Of a DNA stretch of 64,000 bases, positions 45,232 to 54,546 are shown piece after piece. The position numbers were made by a program, and so were the translations under genes. Each line of letters begins with the position of its first letter. Positions within the stretch are counted from its first letter, which is position 1. The notes beneath the pieces are model-generated. The model was not told where the DNA came from. It saw only the letters and a program-made list of their open reading frames with translations, and did no database searches. The stretch lies in assembly GCA_965220465.1 (NCBI GenBank), contig CBDCPZ010000024.1:1-64000 (forward strand), written 5' to 3'. This stretch comes from JAHDHW01 sp965220465 (GTDB lineage: Bacteria; Bacteroidota; Bacteroidia; Chitinophagales; Saprospiraceae).

Positions 45232-48120
45232 CTAATGTGCGATTAGCTTCCCGCCAAAAATTAATTCTTTATTACTTTTTATATTATAGAAGTAAATACC
45301 TGATTGTAAGCCATTTCGATAGAATTGGAACTCGTTCCCGTCAAATGTTTCTTCTCTGACTAATCTTCCATTGATATCAAATAGGCTGAAAGTAGTTTGC
45401 GTTAAAATTTGATTTTCATTATGTGAAATTTCAAAAGTAGTTGCGTTTACAAAAGGATTGGGAAAAACATTGACTTTAACTTCCGGCATATAAATCTCTA
45501 TTGATCCGGTAACTACTTCAATAAAATCTTCTCCAATTTTGTGCATCGTTTCGTTCGTGATCACCGGCGCATTAAAATCAAAGTAGATTGCTGCACTGTT
45601 GTAAATTTCGGTGCCGATTACATTGTTTGGTTTTTGGGATATTCTAAATTTCACAAATCCATGGGATAATAATTCGTTAGTAGTGCTATCTGGTAGATTG
45701 ATGTTTTCGAAAATAAACTTCACAACACCATTTCCATAAATTTCCATATCGTACTGATGGCTACTTGAACCTGCCTTCAATGTTTTAAGGTCTAAAAATT
45801 CGGAAATTGTATCTCTGATGACGACTCTAAATGCAGTATCGGAACCTGTATTTTGAAAACGGATATGGTATTCCAAATCTGTACTGTCAGTGATCAAATG
45901 ATCTTCACGGTAGCCTTTTGGAAAGCCTCGCTTATCGTTTGGATCCCAGCTTCCAACATTTTCCTGGCAATCAAAAGAAACAGAGGGATTTCCATCATTT
46001 TCGCTGAATTGCGTGAAATAACCCAAACTCCACTCGCTGTTATCAACTAACCCGCATCCTTCCACGGTCACACTTGGGTAGTTATATCCCGGATGTCCGG
46101 GTTCCTGGTCTGCTTCCAAACGAAGTGTTATTCCTCCTGCTGCAAACTTTATCACTTTTGAACCATCAACTTGAAGTATTCCGATATCTCCATCTCCCGG
46201 ATCGCTAATCAATACAACATCGTCTTCAATGACAATATATTCCAGTGAAGGATCTGATTCGCTTGTGCCAACATTTTTTATAGTAAATGCTACACTGTCT
46301 CCTTCACAAACAGCATCCAGTTCAATACTTGCTCCTGACCATTGAGGATCTGGCGTCAGACATATAGAATCCGGATAGATGCGCGCCTCGGCACAATGCG
46401 TTTGTCCCAAAACTGTTGAATCACATTCTACCGTTGTATAAATAAACAACTGTCCACATTCTCCCACATCAACATCTCCAACTTCAAAAAAATAGGTGTT
46501 ACCAATATTGGAATCGTATTGAGGGGTAGTACTGTTTACAATCAAATATTCATCTAAAGTAACTTCAACATCCGCATCTTCAGCAAGCAAGGTCCCATCG
46601 TTGCAATAGTTTACGACATAAATATTGTCAAAACATCTCCGCAAAAAAGGAGTTGAAATATCAACTTCCAGCAATGGGCAATCAATAATCGCCTCTAAAA
46701 AGAAATCTACAGTTGTCGTATCGTGCGAACCATTATAAGAAAGCGGAAAATCATTAATACAACTCTCCCAATATTGATTGATTGGGATCACATTGAGCGT
46801 ATAATCTCCAGTATCAACCGGAATCAAATAGTTCCCTCCTTCATCTGAAAGTCCATAAAAAGTTTGTTCTCCCGCAACTTCTATCAGCCAATCATTCAAT
46901 CCGTAATCACCGGAAGAAAACGCACAGTTTCCGTCCAAATCATAATAAATATTTCCTGTAACAAAATTGGTGTAAACATTCCCCTGGTCATCCGTGCGAA
47001 TGATGTAAACATCCTGTAAATGATTACCAAAGCTTCCAAAGCTTCGATTGTATCCAGTAAGCGCCAGCCCCCCATCATCTAAAGCACAAATAGAATATGC
47101 TCGATCATCATAAAAGACTCCGCCATAAGTTTTGGTCCAAAGTATATTTCCATCCTCATCCGTTTTGATCAGCTTTGCATCTCCTTCAAAAGAACCGGCA
47201 ATTGCAATTCCTCCATCTGCTGTATAGGTCAAAGAATTCCCAAAGTTAATACTCATGTTGGTCATTTCTTTTGCCCAATCCTGAGTACCGTTTTCATCTA
47301 CTTTTATGAGGTAAACTGAAAAGTCAAGGTAAGCAGTGACCATAAAACCGCTTTCATTTGCAAGGATTACCGAAGCACCGGCAACATATTCTGATTGTCC
47401 GAAAGAAGTAGCCCATTCTTCCACACCATTTACATCCGTTTTTATCAAATAGGCTTCTTTAATATCACCTCCATCAGACCTTATGTAACCTGCTATTGCA
47501 AATCCATTATCTGAGGTTTCAACTATTGAATAGGCATTGTCACGGTATAGATCTCCATAAGTTTTGGTCCATAAGGTATCTCCGTTTTCATTCGTTTTAA
47601 TCAAATAAATATCGCGACCACCATTTCCAAAGCTCTCTGTTTCCCCAACAATAGCATATCCTCCTTCAGCAGTTTCAATCACACAATGACCTAGATCATT
47701 TCCAAGTCCGCCATATGTTTTGTCCCATAATGGATTTCCCTGATTATCGATTTTCAACAAAATAACATCTTGTTCTTCAAGATTTGTTGTGTCTTCAGTA
47801 TAACCCGTGATTACATAATCGCCTCCATCAGTTTCAATGATTGAATAGCCGTATAATCGGAATTCATCACTTCCATAAGAGTTTGTCCAAAGTGTATCGC
47901 CATCAACATCTGTTTTGACAACATACACTTCATCAAGTAGATCTGGTGAGTTAGAAAAGCTCGTTGAGTAACCACAGGTGATCAGCCCTCCGTCCAACGT
48001 GGTTAAAACTGATGTCCCAAAGTCATAACTAGATCCTCCATAGGCATTCTCCCAACCTTGTGCTCGCAAGCAACAAAGTGATAAGAAAAAACAAATGCCA
48101 ACTAAAAATCTTTTTAACAT
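45232..48120 (-). CDS. Large T9SS-secreted beta-repeat protein, copy B
   Basis: From ATG 48120 the protein has 962 residues with a signal peptide ending CLRAQG (residue ~21). The longer frame would add 18 non-signal residues. The layout matches copy A: about seven or eight repeats (EDGGYVITGYTE-like, DVILLKIDNQGNPLWDKTYGG), a regulatory-like domain (VTGNIYYDLDGNCAFSSGDYG), CARDB/DUF11-like strands, the DUF7619-like block (DLEYHIRFQNTGSDTAFRVV) and a T9SS type A tail (VFPNPFVNATTFEI). The two proteins are clearly homologous but strongly diverged, so the duplication is old. Likely a surface or secreted protein; function unknown. Confidence 0.9.
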   Translation of the reverse strand: MLKRFLVGICFFLSLCCLRAQGWENAYGGSSYDFGTSVLTTLDGGLITCGYSTSFSNSPDLLDEVYVVKTDVDGDTLWTNSYGSDEFRLYGYSIIETDGGDYVITGYTEDTTNLEEQDVILLKIDNQGNPLWDKTYGGLGNDLGHCVIETAEGGYAIVGETESFGNGGRDIYLIKTNENGDTLWTKTYGDLYRDNAYSIVETSDNGFAIAGYIRSDGGDIKEAYLIKTDVNGVEEWATSFGQSEYVAGASVILANESGFMVTAYLDFSVYLIKVDENGTQDWAKEMTNMSINFGNSLTYTADGGIAIAGSFEGDAKLIKTDEDGNILWTKTYGGVFYDDRAYSICALDDGGLALTGYNRSFGSFGNHLQDVYIIRTDDQGNVYTNFVTGNIYYDLDGNCAFSSGDYGLNDWLIEVAGEQTFYGLSDEGGNYLIPVDTGDYTLNVIPINQYWESCINDFPLSYNGSHDTTTVDFFLEAIIDCPLLEVDISTPFLRRCFDNIYVVNYCNDGTLLAEDADVEVTLDEYLIVNSTTPQYDSNIGNTYFFEVGDVDVGECGQLFIYTTVECDSTVLGQTHCAEARIYPDSICLTPDPQWSGASIELDAVCEGDSVAFTIKNVGTSESDPSLEYIVIEDDVVLISDPGDGDIGILQVDGSKVIKFAAGGITLRLEADQEPGHPGYNYPSVTVEGCGLVDNSEWSLGYFTQFSENDGNPSVSFDCQENVGSWDPNDKRGFPKGYREDHLITDSTDLEYHIRFQNTGSDTAFRVVIRDTISEFLDLKTLKAGSSSHQYDMEIYGNGVVKFIFENINLPDSTTNELLSHGFVKFRISQKPNNVIGTEIYNSAAIYFDFNAPVITNETMHKIGEDFIEVVTGSIEIYMPEVKVNVFPNPFVNATTFEISHNENQILTQTTFSLFDINGRLVREETFDGNEFQFYRNGLQSGIYFYNIKSNKELIFGGKLIAH

Positions 48121-48280
48121 AATTCTAGGAGGTTTTACAATATCAAATATCCACACTCTTTTTCGGAAAACCAATTACAAAAAAATGCTTTTGTCAAAAA
48201 AAAATAATGAAAAAGTATTAAAAATCCTTATTTTTAAGGATGCTTAAATAAAATTTGTCAAACAAATATAATTTATTATA

Positions 48281-49681
48281 ATGGTAAATGGGGTGCTTTT
48301 ACAGGTTTTTGAAAGCCTTTCTCCTAAAGAAATACGAGAATTAGGTCGTTTTATCCGATCTCCTTACATAAATAGGCGAATCGAAGTTAGTCGTTTATAT
48401 GATTATATTGCTAAAAATATTAGCATATCTGAAGACACTTTAAGAAAAGAGAAAGCTTGGAAATATGTATTTCCAAACAAAGAATATGATGGCAAGGAGA
48501 TGAGATATACAATGTCATTTCTACTAAAAGCGACTCGACAGTTTCTCATTTACCAAGAATTAGATGAAGATAAAGTCCAATCTCAGATTTTGTTATGCCG
48601 TTCATTGCGACATCGAAGATTGGATAAACTCTTTGAAAAAGAGGTCAAAAAAACAATGGAATGGCAGAAGGAACAACCTTACAGAAATACTTTGTACCAT
48701 TACAATAATTATCAAATACAATTTGAACGCTATGAGTATATTTCTCAACATCGCCGTAGTGGTGACATGCCCCTACAATCGCTTTCTGATGAGTTGACCT
48801 ACTTTTATATTGCGGACATTTTAAGGCAAAGCTGTACTATCCTTACTCATCAAACTGTTTCAAGCCGAAATTATGATTTAAAATTGCTCAATGAAGTATT
48901 AAAACATGTTGAAGAAAAAGATTATTCCTTCGTTCCTGCTATCCTACTTTATTATCATAGTTATAAAGCGTTAAGTAATCTTGACAATGAAAACCATTTT
49001 CAGAAATTTAAACAATTGCTTTACGAGCACTGGAATCTATTTCCTGTACTAGAATGTCGTGACTTGTATATATTAGCCATCAATTATTGTATCAAAAGGC
49101 TTAATAAAGGTGATCGTGAGTATATCCGGGAGGGTTTTGATTTGTACAAATCGGGTTTAGAAAATGAAGTTTTTTTAGAAGACGGATATTTGTCAAGTTT
49201 TACTTATAAAAACATTTCTCGTTTGGGGCTTGCTCTTGGAGAATATGACTGGGTCGAGAAGTTCCTAAGCCATTACAAAAAGTTACTGTTTCCCAAGACA
49301 AGAGAAAACACCTACATTTATAATTTAGCAAACTTCCATTTTCAGAAATTAGATTATGACAATGCAATGCGATTATTGCAAAAAGTTGACTTCGATGATG
49401 TTTTAAACAATCTTGACTCGCGACGAATGCTGCTCCGCACTTATTACGAACTTGGCGAATACGATCCGCTGGATTCTTTATTGGTCAGTTTTAAAACTTA
49501 TATCTCCCGCCAAAAAGATATTGGTTATCTTAAAAACAATTACCTTAATTTGATCCGTTTTGTAACCAAGATGCTGAAAAGTAATCTTTCAAGCACTAAA
49601 ACCAGAGAAGCTTTAAAAAATGAAATCAATCAAACAGAAGCATTAGCTGAACGATCCTGGTTGCTTAAACAACTTGAGTAA
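48281..49681 (+). CDS. Helical protein of unknown function, family member 4 of 4
   Basis: A 466-residue soluble protein homologous to member 3 over its full length (RQSCTILTHQTVS, AINYCIKRLNKGDREYIREGFDLYKSGLE, SWLLKQLE end). The N-terminal block LLQVFESLSPKEIRELGRFIRSP, LYDYIAKN, YVFPNKEYDGKEMRYTM, RQFLIYQELDED aligns with all other members. It is 160 bp from, and divergent to, T9SS copy B, repeating the arrangement of the first cassette. In the gap, ATCCTTA-TTTT-TAAGGAT (48224..48241) is a small inverted repeat. Confidence 0.82.
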   Translation: MVNGVLLQVFESLSPKEIRELGRFIRSPYINRRIEVSRLYDYIAKNISISEDTLRKEKAWKYVFPNKEYDGKEMRYTMSFLLKATRQFLIYQELDEDKVQSQILLCRSLRHRRLDKLFEKEVKKTMEWQKEQPYRNTLYHYNNYQIQFERYEYISQHRRSGDMPLQSLSDELTYFYIADILRQSCTILTHQTVSSRNYDLKLLNEVLKHVEEKDYSFVPAILLYYHSYKALSNLDNENHFQKFKQLLYEHWNLFPVLECRDLYILAINYCIKRLNKGDREYIREGFDLYKSGLENEVFLEDGYLSSFTYKNISRLGLALGEYDWVEKFLSHYKKLLFPKTRENTYIYNLANFHFQKLDYDNAMRLLQKVDFDDVLNNLDSRRMLLRTYYELGEYDPLDSLLVSFKTYISRQKDIGYLKNNYLNLIRFVTKMLKSNLSSTKTREALKNEINQTEALAERSWLLKQLE

Positions 49682-49785
49682 AAAGGGTATTTCAATTTGT
49701 CGCTTTTCCTTCGCAGAACTCTAGCATCCCTTAAAAGGGAAATCCGCACATTACAACAAAATGAAGTACACCCGTCTAAAAATAA

Positions 49786-49814
49786 AAAACCTTCTCACTT
49801 GTGTGGAAGGTTTT
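49786..49814 (-). terminator. Terminator of the first SDH operon
   Basis: A 9-bp stem (AAAACCTTC / GAAGGTTTT) followed on the minus strand by TTATTTTTAG, 20 bp beyond the sdhB stop. Confidence 0.7.
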
Positions 49815-49834
49815 CAAAATATCTATCCAATATT

Positions 49835-50575
49835 TCATTTTCCGGTTAACTTCCGAAATATCCACTGAACCGGGTCATAGAATTGATCTACTACTCTTTC
49901 CTTCAAAGGAATAATAGCGTTGTCCGTGATTTCGATATGCTCGGGACAAACATTGGTGCAGCATTTTGTGATATTACACATTCCCGAACCATAATCGTCG
50001 CGGATCGCTTTTACGCGATCTTCGGTATCCAAAGGATGCATCTCCAAGCTTGCCAAACGGATCATAAAACGAGGTCCGACAAACTCGTCCTTTTTTTCGT
50101 GATCTCTAATCACATGACAAGTATTTTGACAAAGGTAACATTCGATGCATTTTCGAAACTCCTGGACGCGCTCCGCGCTTGCAGTATTCATTCGGTATTT
50201 ACCATCCTTTCCTTTTTCGCCGGGCTTGAACGGAGCGATTCGTTTGTTTTGTTTATAATTCCAGCTTACATCGGTCACCAGGTCTTTGATTACAGGAAAG
50301 CTGCGCATTGGAGTAACCGTAATTCTTTCATTGGGTTCGTAATCATTCAACCGGGTCATACAAGCAAGTTTGGGTTTTCCATTGATTTCCATGCTACAAG
50401 AGCCACATTTTCCGGCCTTACAATTCCAGCGTATTGCAAGGTCATTGGCATGTTGTGCCTGTACATTAAAAAGCCCATCCAGCACCACCATCCCTTCGTC
50501 TACTTCAACAGTATAATCAACAAATTCACCTCTCTCTTTATCTCCTCTCAGCACTCTAAAACTTCGTTCTGCCAT
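49835..50575 (-). CDS. sdhB: Succinate dehydrogenase/fumarate reductase iron-sulfur subunit (Sdh1-like operon)
   Basis: The 246-residue subunit has the [2Fe-2S] ligands in CKAGKCGSC followed by a fourth Cys in KLAC, and the cluster motifs CIECYLCQNTC and ITKCCTNVCPEH for the [4Fe-4S] and [3Fe-4S] centres. It passes electrons from the flavoprotein to the membrane subunit. Its sequence is unlike the second sdhB in this window; the longer insert KPGEKGKDGKYRMNT supports a separate lineage. It is the last gene of the sdhC-sdhA-sdhB operon (49-bp gap). Confidence 0.93.
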   Translation of the reverse strand: MAERSFRVLRGDKERGEFVDYTVEVDEGMVVLDGLFNVQAQHANDLAIRWNCKAGKCGSCSMEINGKPKLACMTRLNDYEPNERITVTPMRSFPVIKDLVTDVSWNYKQNKRIAPFKPGEKGKDGKYRMNTASAERVQEFRKCIECYLCQNTCHVIRDHEKKDEFVGPRFMIRLASLEMHPLDTEDRVKAIRDDYGSGMCNITKCCTNVCPEHIEITDNAIIPLKERVVDQFYDPVQWIFRKLTGK

Positions 50576-50624
50576 GGTAATTAGTTTCTAGTTTAAGTTA
50601 TAAGTTGCAAGTCATCAGGCGTTT

Positions 50625-52472
50625 TTAAGCTTTGACTCGTTCTGATTCTACTTCTTTTTCTAAATTTTCGATGGGAGAGCGAGCAATTCTTTCCAATTCA
50701 GTATCGAAGACTGTTCTTTCAATTTTTTCTAACTCAGGCTTGCCATCACTTCCTTTTCTTACTACAATATTATACTTGGACCACTCCTCGTGTTCTCCTT
50801 CATAGTCAAGACGTGTATGGCCGCCCCGACTTTCTTTTCGCATTTTTGCAGCGTTGGCAACTACCTCAGAAGTAATCAATAATGATTTTAAGGAAAGTGC
50901 TTCGTGCCATCCGGGATTGTATTGGCTGGAACCGTCAACTTTAACATTTTCAGCTTTTTCTTTTAGTGCTTGAAGTTCTTCAATTGCTTCGGAAAGTAAT
51001 TCCTCGCTTCTAACGATCCCTGCCTTTTCCTGCATCAAATCTTTCAATTCATCATGCACCAAATAAGGATTGTTTCCTGATTCTCTGTTTAAAAAATCAG
51101 TAGCATAACGAATGGCTTTTTTAACATCATCATCTTTAACTACTGGTTGTGAAGGCAGCTTTTTTATATAATCTGAAGCCCCACGACCGGCAAGCGTTCC
51201 AAAAACAATTAAATCAGAGAGCGAATTTCCACCCAAGCGATTAGCTCCATGCAGGCCGGCAGCACATTCTCCACATGCAAACAATCCCGGAACTGTAGAC
51301 TCCTGCGTATTTGAATCTACCCGTATTCCTCCCATAAAATAATGAAGCGTTGGCCCAACTTCCATCGGTTGTTTGGTAATATCAACCTCTGCGAGTTCTT
51401 TAAACTGATGATACATAGAAGGCAACTTCTTTTTAATCAAATCTGCAGGTTGACGTGATGCGATATCGAGATATGCTCCGCCATGCTCCGAACCACGTCC
51501 GGCTTTTACTTCAGCAGTGATTGCCTTTGCAACAACATCCCGTGTCAACAATTCTGGTGGGCGCCTTGCGGTATCATCCCCTTTCAGCCAGCGATTCGCT
51601 TCTTCTTCGGAATCCGCTGTCTCGGAAGCAAACCGTTCCGGAATATAATTAAACATAAATCTTTTTCCTTCGCTATTTAGTAAAATACCTCCATCGCCAC
51701 GAACCCCTTCGGTCACTAAAATTCCTCGGACAGATGGTGGCCAAACCATCCCTGTAGGATGAAATTGAGTAAACTCCATGTCCATCAAATCAGCACCGGC
51801 ATCATAAGCCATCGCATGACCATCGCCGGTATATTCCCAGGAATTTGAAGTAATTTTCCAGGCTTTACCACCTCCACCTGTTGCCATAATGATTGCCTTG
51901 GCTTTAAAAAGAATAAAACGCCCGGTCTCTCGCCAATAAGCGACAAGTCCCGAAACACGGTCACCATCTTTTAAAATTTCCAAAACAGTACATTCCATGT
52001 GTACATCAAAACCTTGATGAATCCCATGATCTTGCAATGTTCGTATCAACTCCAATCCGGTACGATCACCAACATGAGCAAGGCGTGGGTAGCGATGACC
52101 TCCGAAATTACGTTGATTGATCAATCCATCTTTTGTTCGATCAAAGACAGCGCCCCATTCTTCCAATTGATTGACTAGCTCAGGAGCCATCTTAGCGTGT
52201 AGTTCCGCCATCCTCCATTGGTTGAGAAATTTACCTCCACGCATAGTATCCCGAAAATGAATTTTCCAGTGATCGCGTGGGTCTGCGTTACCCAAGGCAG
52301 CTGCCATCCCTCCTTCTGCCATGACCGTATGTGCTTTTCCGAGAAGCGATTTGCAGATAACACCGGTATTTAAGCCAAGTGCCGAACACTCAATCGCCGC
52401 TCTAAGGCCAGCTCCTCCTGCCCCAACAACTAATACATCGTGTTCTATCGTTTGAAGTTCTGAAACTTGCAT
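50625..52472 (-). CDS. sdhA: Succinate dehydrogenase/fumarate reductase flavoprotein subunit (Sdh1-like operon)
   Basis: The 615-residue subunit binds FAD covalently. The N-terminal DVLVVGAGGAGLRAAIE is the nucleotide-binding fold, and HTVMAEGGMAAALG holds the His that carries FAD. The active-site motif is FTQFHPTGMVWPPSVRG and the capping-domain segment GGIRVDSNTQESTVPGLFACGECAAG follows. The protein oxidises succinate or reduces fumarate. Its HPTGMV and MGGIRVD patterns fit the SdhA group closer to mycobacterial Sdh1 and E. coli enzymes than to the Bacteroidota B-type SdhA at 54547. Confidence 0.95.
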   Translation of the reverse strand: MQVSELQTIEHDVLVVGAGGAGLRAAIECSALGLNTGVICKSLLGKAHTVMAEGGMAAALGNADPRDHWKIHFRDTMRGGKFLNQWRMAELHAKMAPELVNQLEEWGAVFDRTKDGLINQRNFGGHRYPRLAHVGDRTGLELIRTLQDHGIHQGFDVHMECTVLEILKDGDRVSGLVAYWRETGRFILFKAKAIIMATGGGGKAWKITSNSWEYTGDGHAMAYDAGADLMDMEFTQFHPTGMVWPPSVRGILVTEGVRGDGGILLNSEGKRFMFNYIPERFASETADSEEEANRWLKGDDTARRPPELLTRDVVAKAITAEVKAGRGSEHGGAYLDIASRQPADLIKKKLPSMYHQFKELAEVDITKQPMEVGPTLHYFMGGIRVDSNTQESTVPGLFACGECAAGLHGANRLGGNSLSDLIVFGTLAGRGASDYIKKLPSQPVVKDDDVKKAIRYATDFLNRESGNNPYLVHDELKDLMQEKAGIVRSEELLSEAIEELQALKEKAENVKVDGSSQYNPGWHEALSLKSLLITSEVVANAAKMRKESRGGHTRLDYEGEHEEWSKYNIVVRKGSDGKPELEKIERTVFDTELERIARSPIENLEKEVESERVKA

Positions 52473-52505
52473 AAAGTTCTTTCTAGTTTTGTTTTAAATT
52501 TAAAT

Positions 52506-53351
52506 TCAATTTCCCCAGGTGCTGAGATCTGTGATCACTCCTGAACTGACCATTCGAATATAAAAATCAGTAAATCCAACCCACACTAAGCTTAACCACG
52601 CAAAAAGTTTATGATGCCGATTCAACCATGAAGTTTTCTGATAAACACCAGTTTGAATTGGTCCCATCCCGGCGCAGGAAAAACAATCTTTTCTGCCCCC
52701 AATCAAGTGCCGCCAACTATGGCAGCCGAAAGTATACATTCCCAATAAAGTAGGATTGATTAGTAAAACTATTGAGCCTACTCCAATTCCAAATTCACCA
52801 CCTCTGAAAAAAGACATAAACGCATCATAATAAAGAATTGGAATCAAAAGGATAGCAAAATAAAGCGCGTAACGATGCAGATTTTGGAAAATGAGCAAAA
52901 AGGTTTCTCCTTTATAATTTTTCTGTGGAACTGCATCAACTGCACAAGCCGGAGGGCTGCCAGCAAAAGCTTTGTAATAAGCGCCGCGATAATAATAACA
53001 GGTAAACCGAAATGAAAGAGGAAATATTAAAATCAACAATGACGGCGTAGCTGGCAGGAAAGAAGGCCACCATTCCGGCCATGAACCCAATAAAGCATGA
53101 GATAAAGGCGCGCCGCCAGCAACGCCTTCTTTTATATAAATCAATGGAGAATAAAATGGCGATAAGTACCCTCCAAAACCTTCAACCCCTACGCTATACC
53201 AATAGTTAGTTCCTTGAAAAGCGGCATAAGTTGAATAAACGATAAAAGCACTTAATCCAAATAAAACCAACGCCGGCTCTACCCACCATTTATCAGTTCG
53301 TAAAGTTCGGGCAAATGACTTCTTTTTTAAATCGAACGCGGTATCAGACAT
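52506..53351 (-). CDS. Membrane anchor subunit of the Sdh1-like complex
   Basis: The 281-residue membrane protein has five or six helices (PALVLFGLSAFIVYSTYAAF first). It does not resemble the B-type cytochrome b. A Cys/His-rich segment GCHSWRHLIGGRKDCFSC lies between two helices, and QNLHRYALY and NRHHKLFAWL supply more His. This fits the mycobacterial Sdh1-type SdhC, for which a membrane-embedded Rieske-type cluster has been reported; the Cys/His spacing here could provide such ligands, but that is inference. It starts the operon, 33 bp before sdhA. Confidence 0.82.
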   Translation of the reverse strand: MSDTAFDLKKKSFARTLRTDKWWVEPALVLFGLSAFIVYSTYAAFQGTNYWYSVGVEGFGGYLSPFYSPLIYIKEGVAGGAPLSHALLGSWPEWWPSFLPATPSLLILIFPLSFRFTCYYYRGAYYKAFAGSPPACAVDAVPQKNYKGETFLLIFQNLHRYALYFAILLIPILYYDAFMSFFRGGEFGIGVGSIVLLINPTLLGMYTFGCHSWRHLIGGRKDCFSCAGMGPIQTGVYQKTSWLNRHHKLFAWLSLVWVGFTDFYIRMVSSGVITDLSTWGN

Positions 53352-53758
53352 GTTTAAAACAGGTATTAAAGTTTTTCGTAATCCATGTGAACTTAAATGT
53401 AGGAATTAACCAGAGAAGCGCAAAATGATAATTTATCTATTTTTGATAAATATGATAAAAGTTTGTGAATTTGAATTATTAGCAATTGAATATTTCAAAT
53501 ATTTACTTTTTTAAAAATAGAAAATGGAATGGGAAGAATAAGCGAAAGGCATGATCCAGACAAAATATGAATGGAACGCGGATAATGCAGATTGAACGGA
53601 TAATTGCGGATATTTTTGAATAAAAAAAGAGACATGATTAGGAGAAGTCAGACACAAAGATGAGAAACTACAAAGGAGTAGTTGCGAGATAAAAATCAGT
53701 AATTTCTAATTCGAAAGCACTGAATTACTTAATCCAAAAATTTAATACCCTAAAAAAA
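53352..53758. other. 407-bp gap between the two SDH operons
   Basis: AT-rich DNA that must contain the promoter of the first SDH operon, but no TAnnTTTG box in the right orientation is convincing. A 7-bp inverted repeat ATTTATC/GATAAAT is at 53431..53451. A short GGATAA-rich stretch (around 53576-53615) recalls the GGAT repeats at 60.2 and 63.6 kb, but is too short to join to them. Confidence 0.5.
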
Positions 53759-54505
53759 CTAGCTCGAACTTTTTAAATTAGAATTGAGAAATTCCCTGTT
53801 CATTTTCGAAATATTCTTAACTGAAATTTCTTTCGGGCATTCCGCTTCGCAGGCGTAGGTATTCGAACACATTCCAAAACCTTCTTCATCCATTTGTTGA
53901 ACCATTGCTCGAACTCTTCTACGCTGTTCAATTTTTCCTTGTGGAAGCGTAGCCAAATGGGTAACTTTTGCAGCGGTAAACAACATGGCCGAAGCATTGG
54001 GACATGCAGCAACACAAGCTCCACAACCTATACAAGCCGCAGCATCAAAAGCTTTAGCTGCAACATTTTTTTCAATAGAAATATCATTTGCGTCAGGTGC
54101 CTGTCCGGTATTGACAGAAATATACCCACCGGATTCGATAATATGATCAAAAGAAGAACGATCGACAACCAGATCTTTGATGACCGGAAATGCCTTGGCA
54201 CGGAAAGGTTCGACGACGATTGTTTGGCCATCTTTAAAATGTCGCATATGCAATTGACAAACCGTTGTCCCTTTCAAAGGACCATGAGGGCGGCCATTGA
54301 TTACCATGCTGCATGCTCCGCAAATCCCTTCCCTGCAATCATGTTCAAAAGCTACAGGCATTTCTTTTTTTGCAATTAACTGTTCATTGAGGACATCCAT
54401 CATTTCCAGAAAAGACATGTGTTCGCTGGCCTCCAACTGGTACTTTTCAAACTTCCCTTTTTCCGTTTTTCCCTTTTGGCGCCACACTTTTAATGTTAAT
54501 TTCAT
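53759..54505 (-). CDS. sdhB: Succinate dehydrogenase iron-sulfur subunit (B-type operon)
   Basis: The 248-residue subunit has [2Fe-2S] ligands in DCREGICGAC with the fourth Cys in TTVCQLHM, then CIGCGACVAACPNAS and MCSNTYACEAECPKEI for the other clusters. This is the usual Bacteroidota SdhB. It follows sdhA by 41 bp in the operon. No terminator with a T-run is obvious after it. Confidence 0.94.
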   Translation of the reverse strand: MKLTLKVWRQKGKTEKGKFEKYQLEASEHMSFLEMMDVLNEQLIAKKEMPVAFEHDCREGICGACSMVINGRPHGPLKGTTVCQLHMRHFKDGQTIVVEPFRAKAFPVIKDLVVDRSSFDHIIESGGYISVNTGQAPDANDISIEKNVAAKAFDAAACIGCGACVAACPNASAMLFTAAKVTHLATLPQGKIEQRRRVRAMVQQMDEEGFGMCSNTYACEAECPKEISVKNISKMNREFLNSNLKSSS

Positions 54506-54546
54506 CGCGATCTATTTGATTTATTTTTAGCAAAAAGTTTGATCAA

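Noticed and set aside
49883..50584. 233-codon ORF opposite sdhB
   Set aside because: Antisense to a clearly conserved iron-sulfur subunit. Its sequence mirrors the real gene's codon pattern.
53560..53660. Third copy of the GGAT composite repeat between SDH operons
   Set aside because: Only a few GGATAA-like units match. The core and tail are not present.
53894..54379. 161-codon ORF opposite the second sdhB
   Set aside because: Antisense to a conserved gene, Ser/Cys/Arg-rich shadow composition, no start context.
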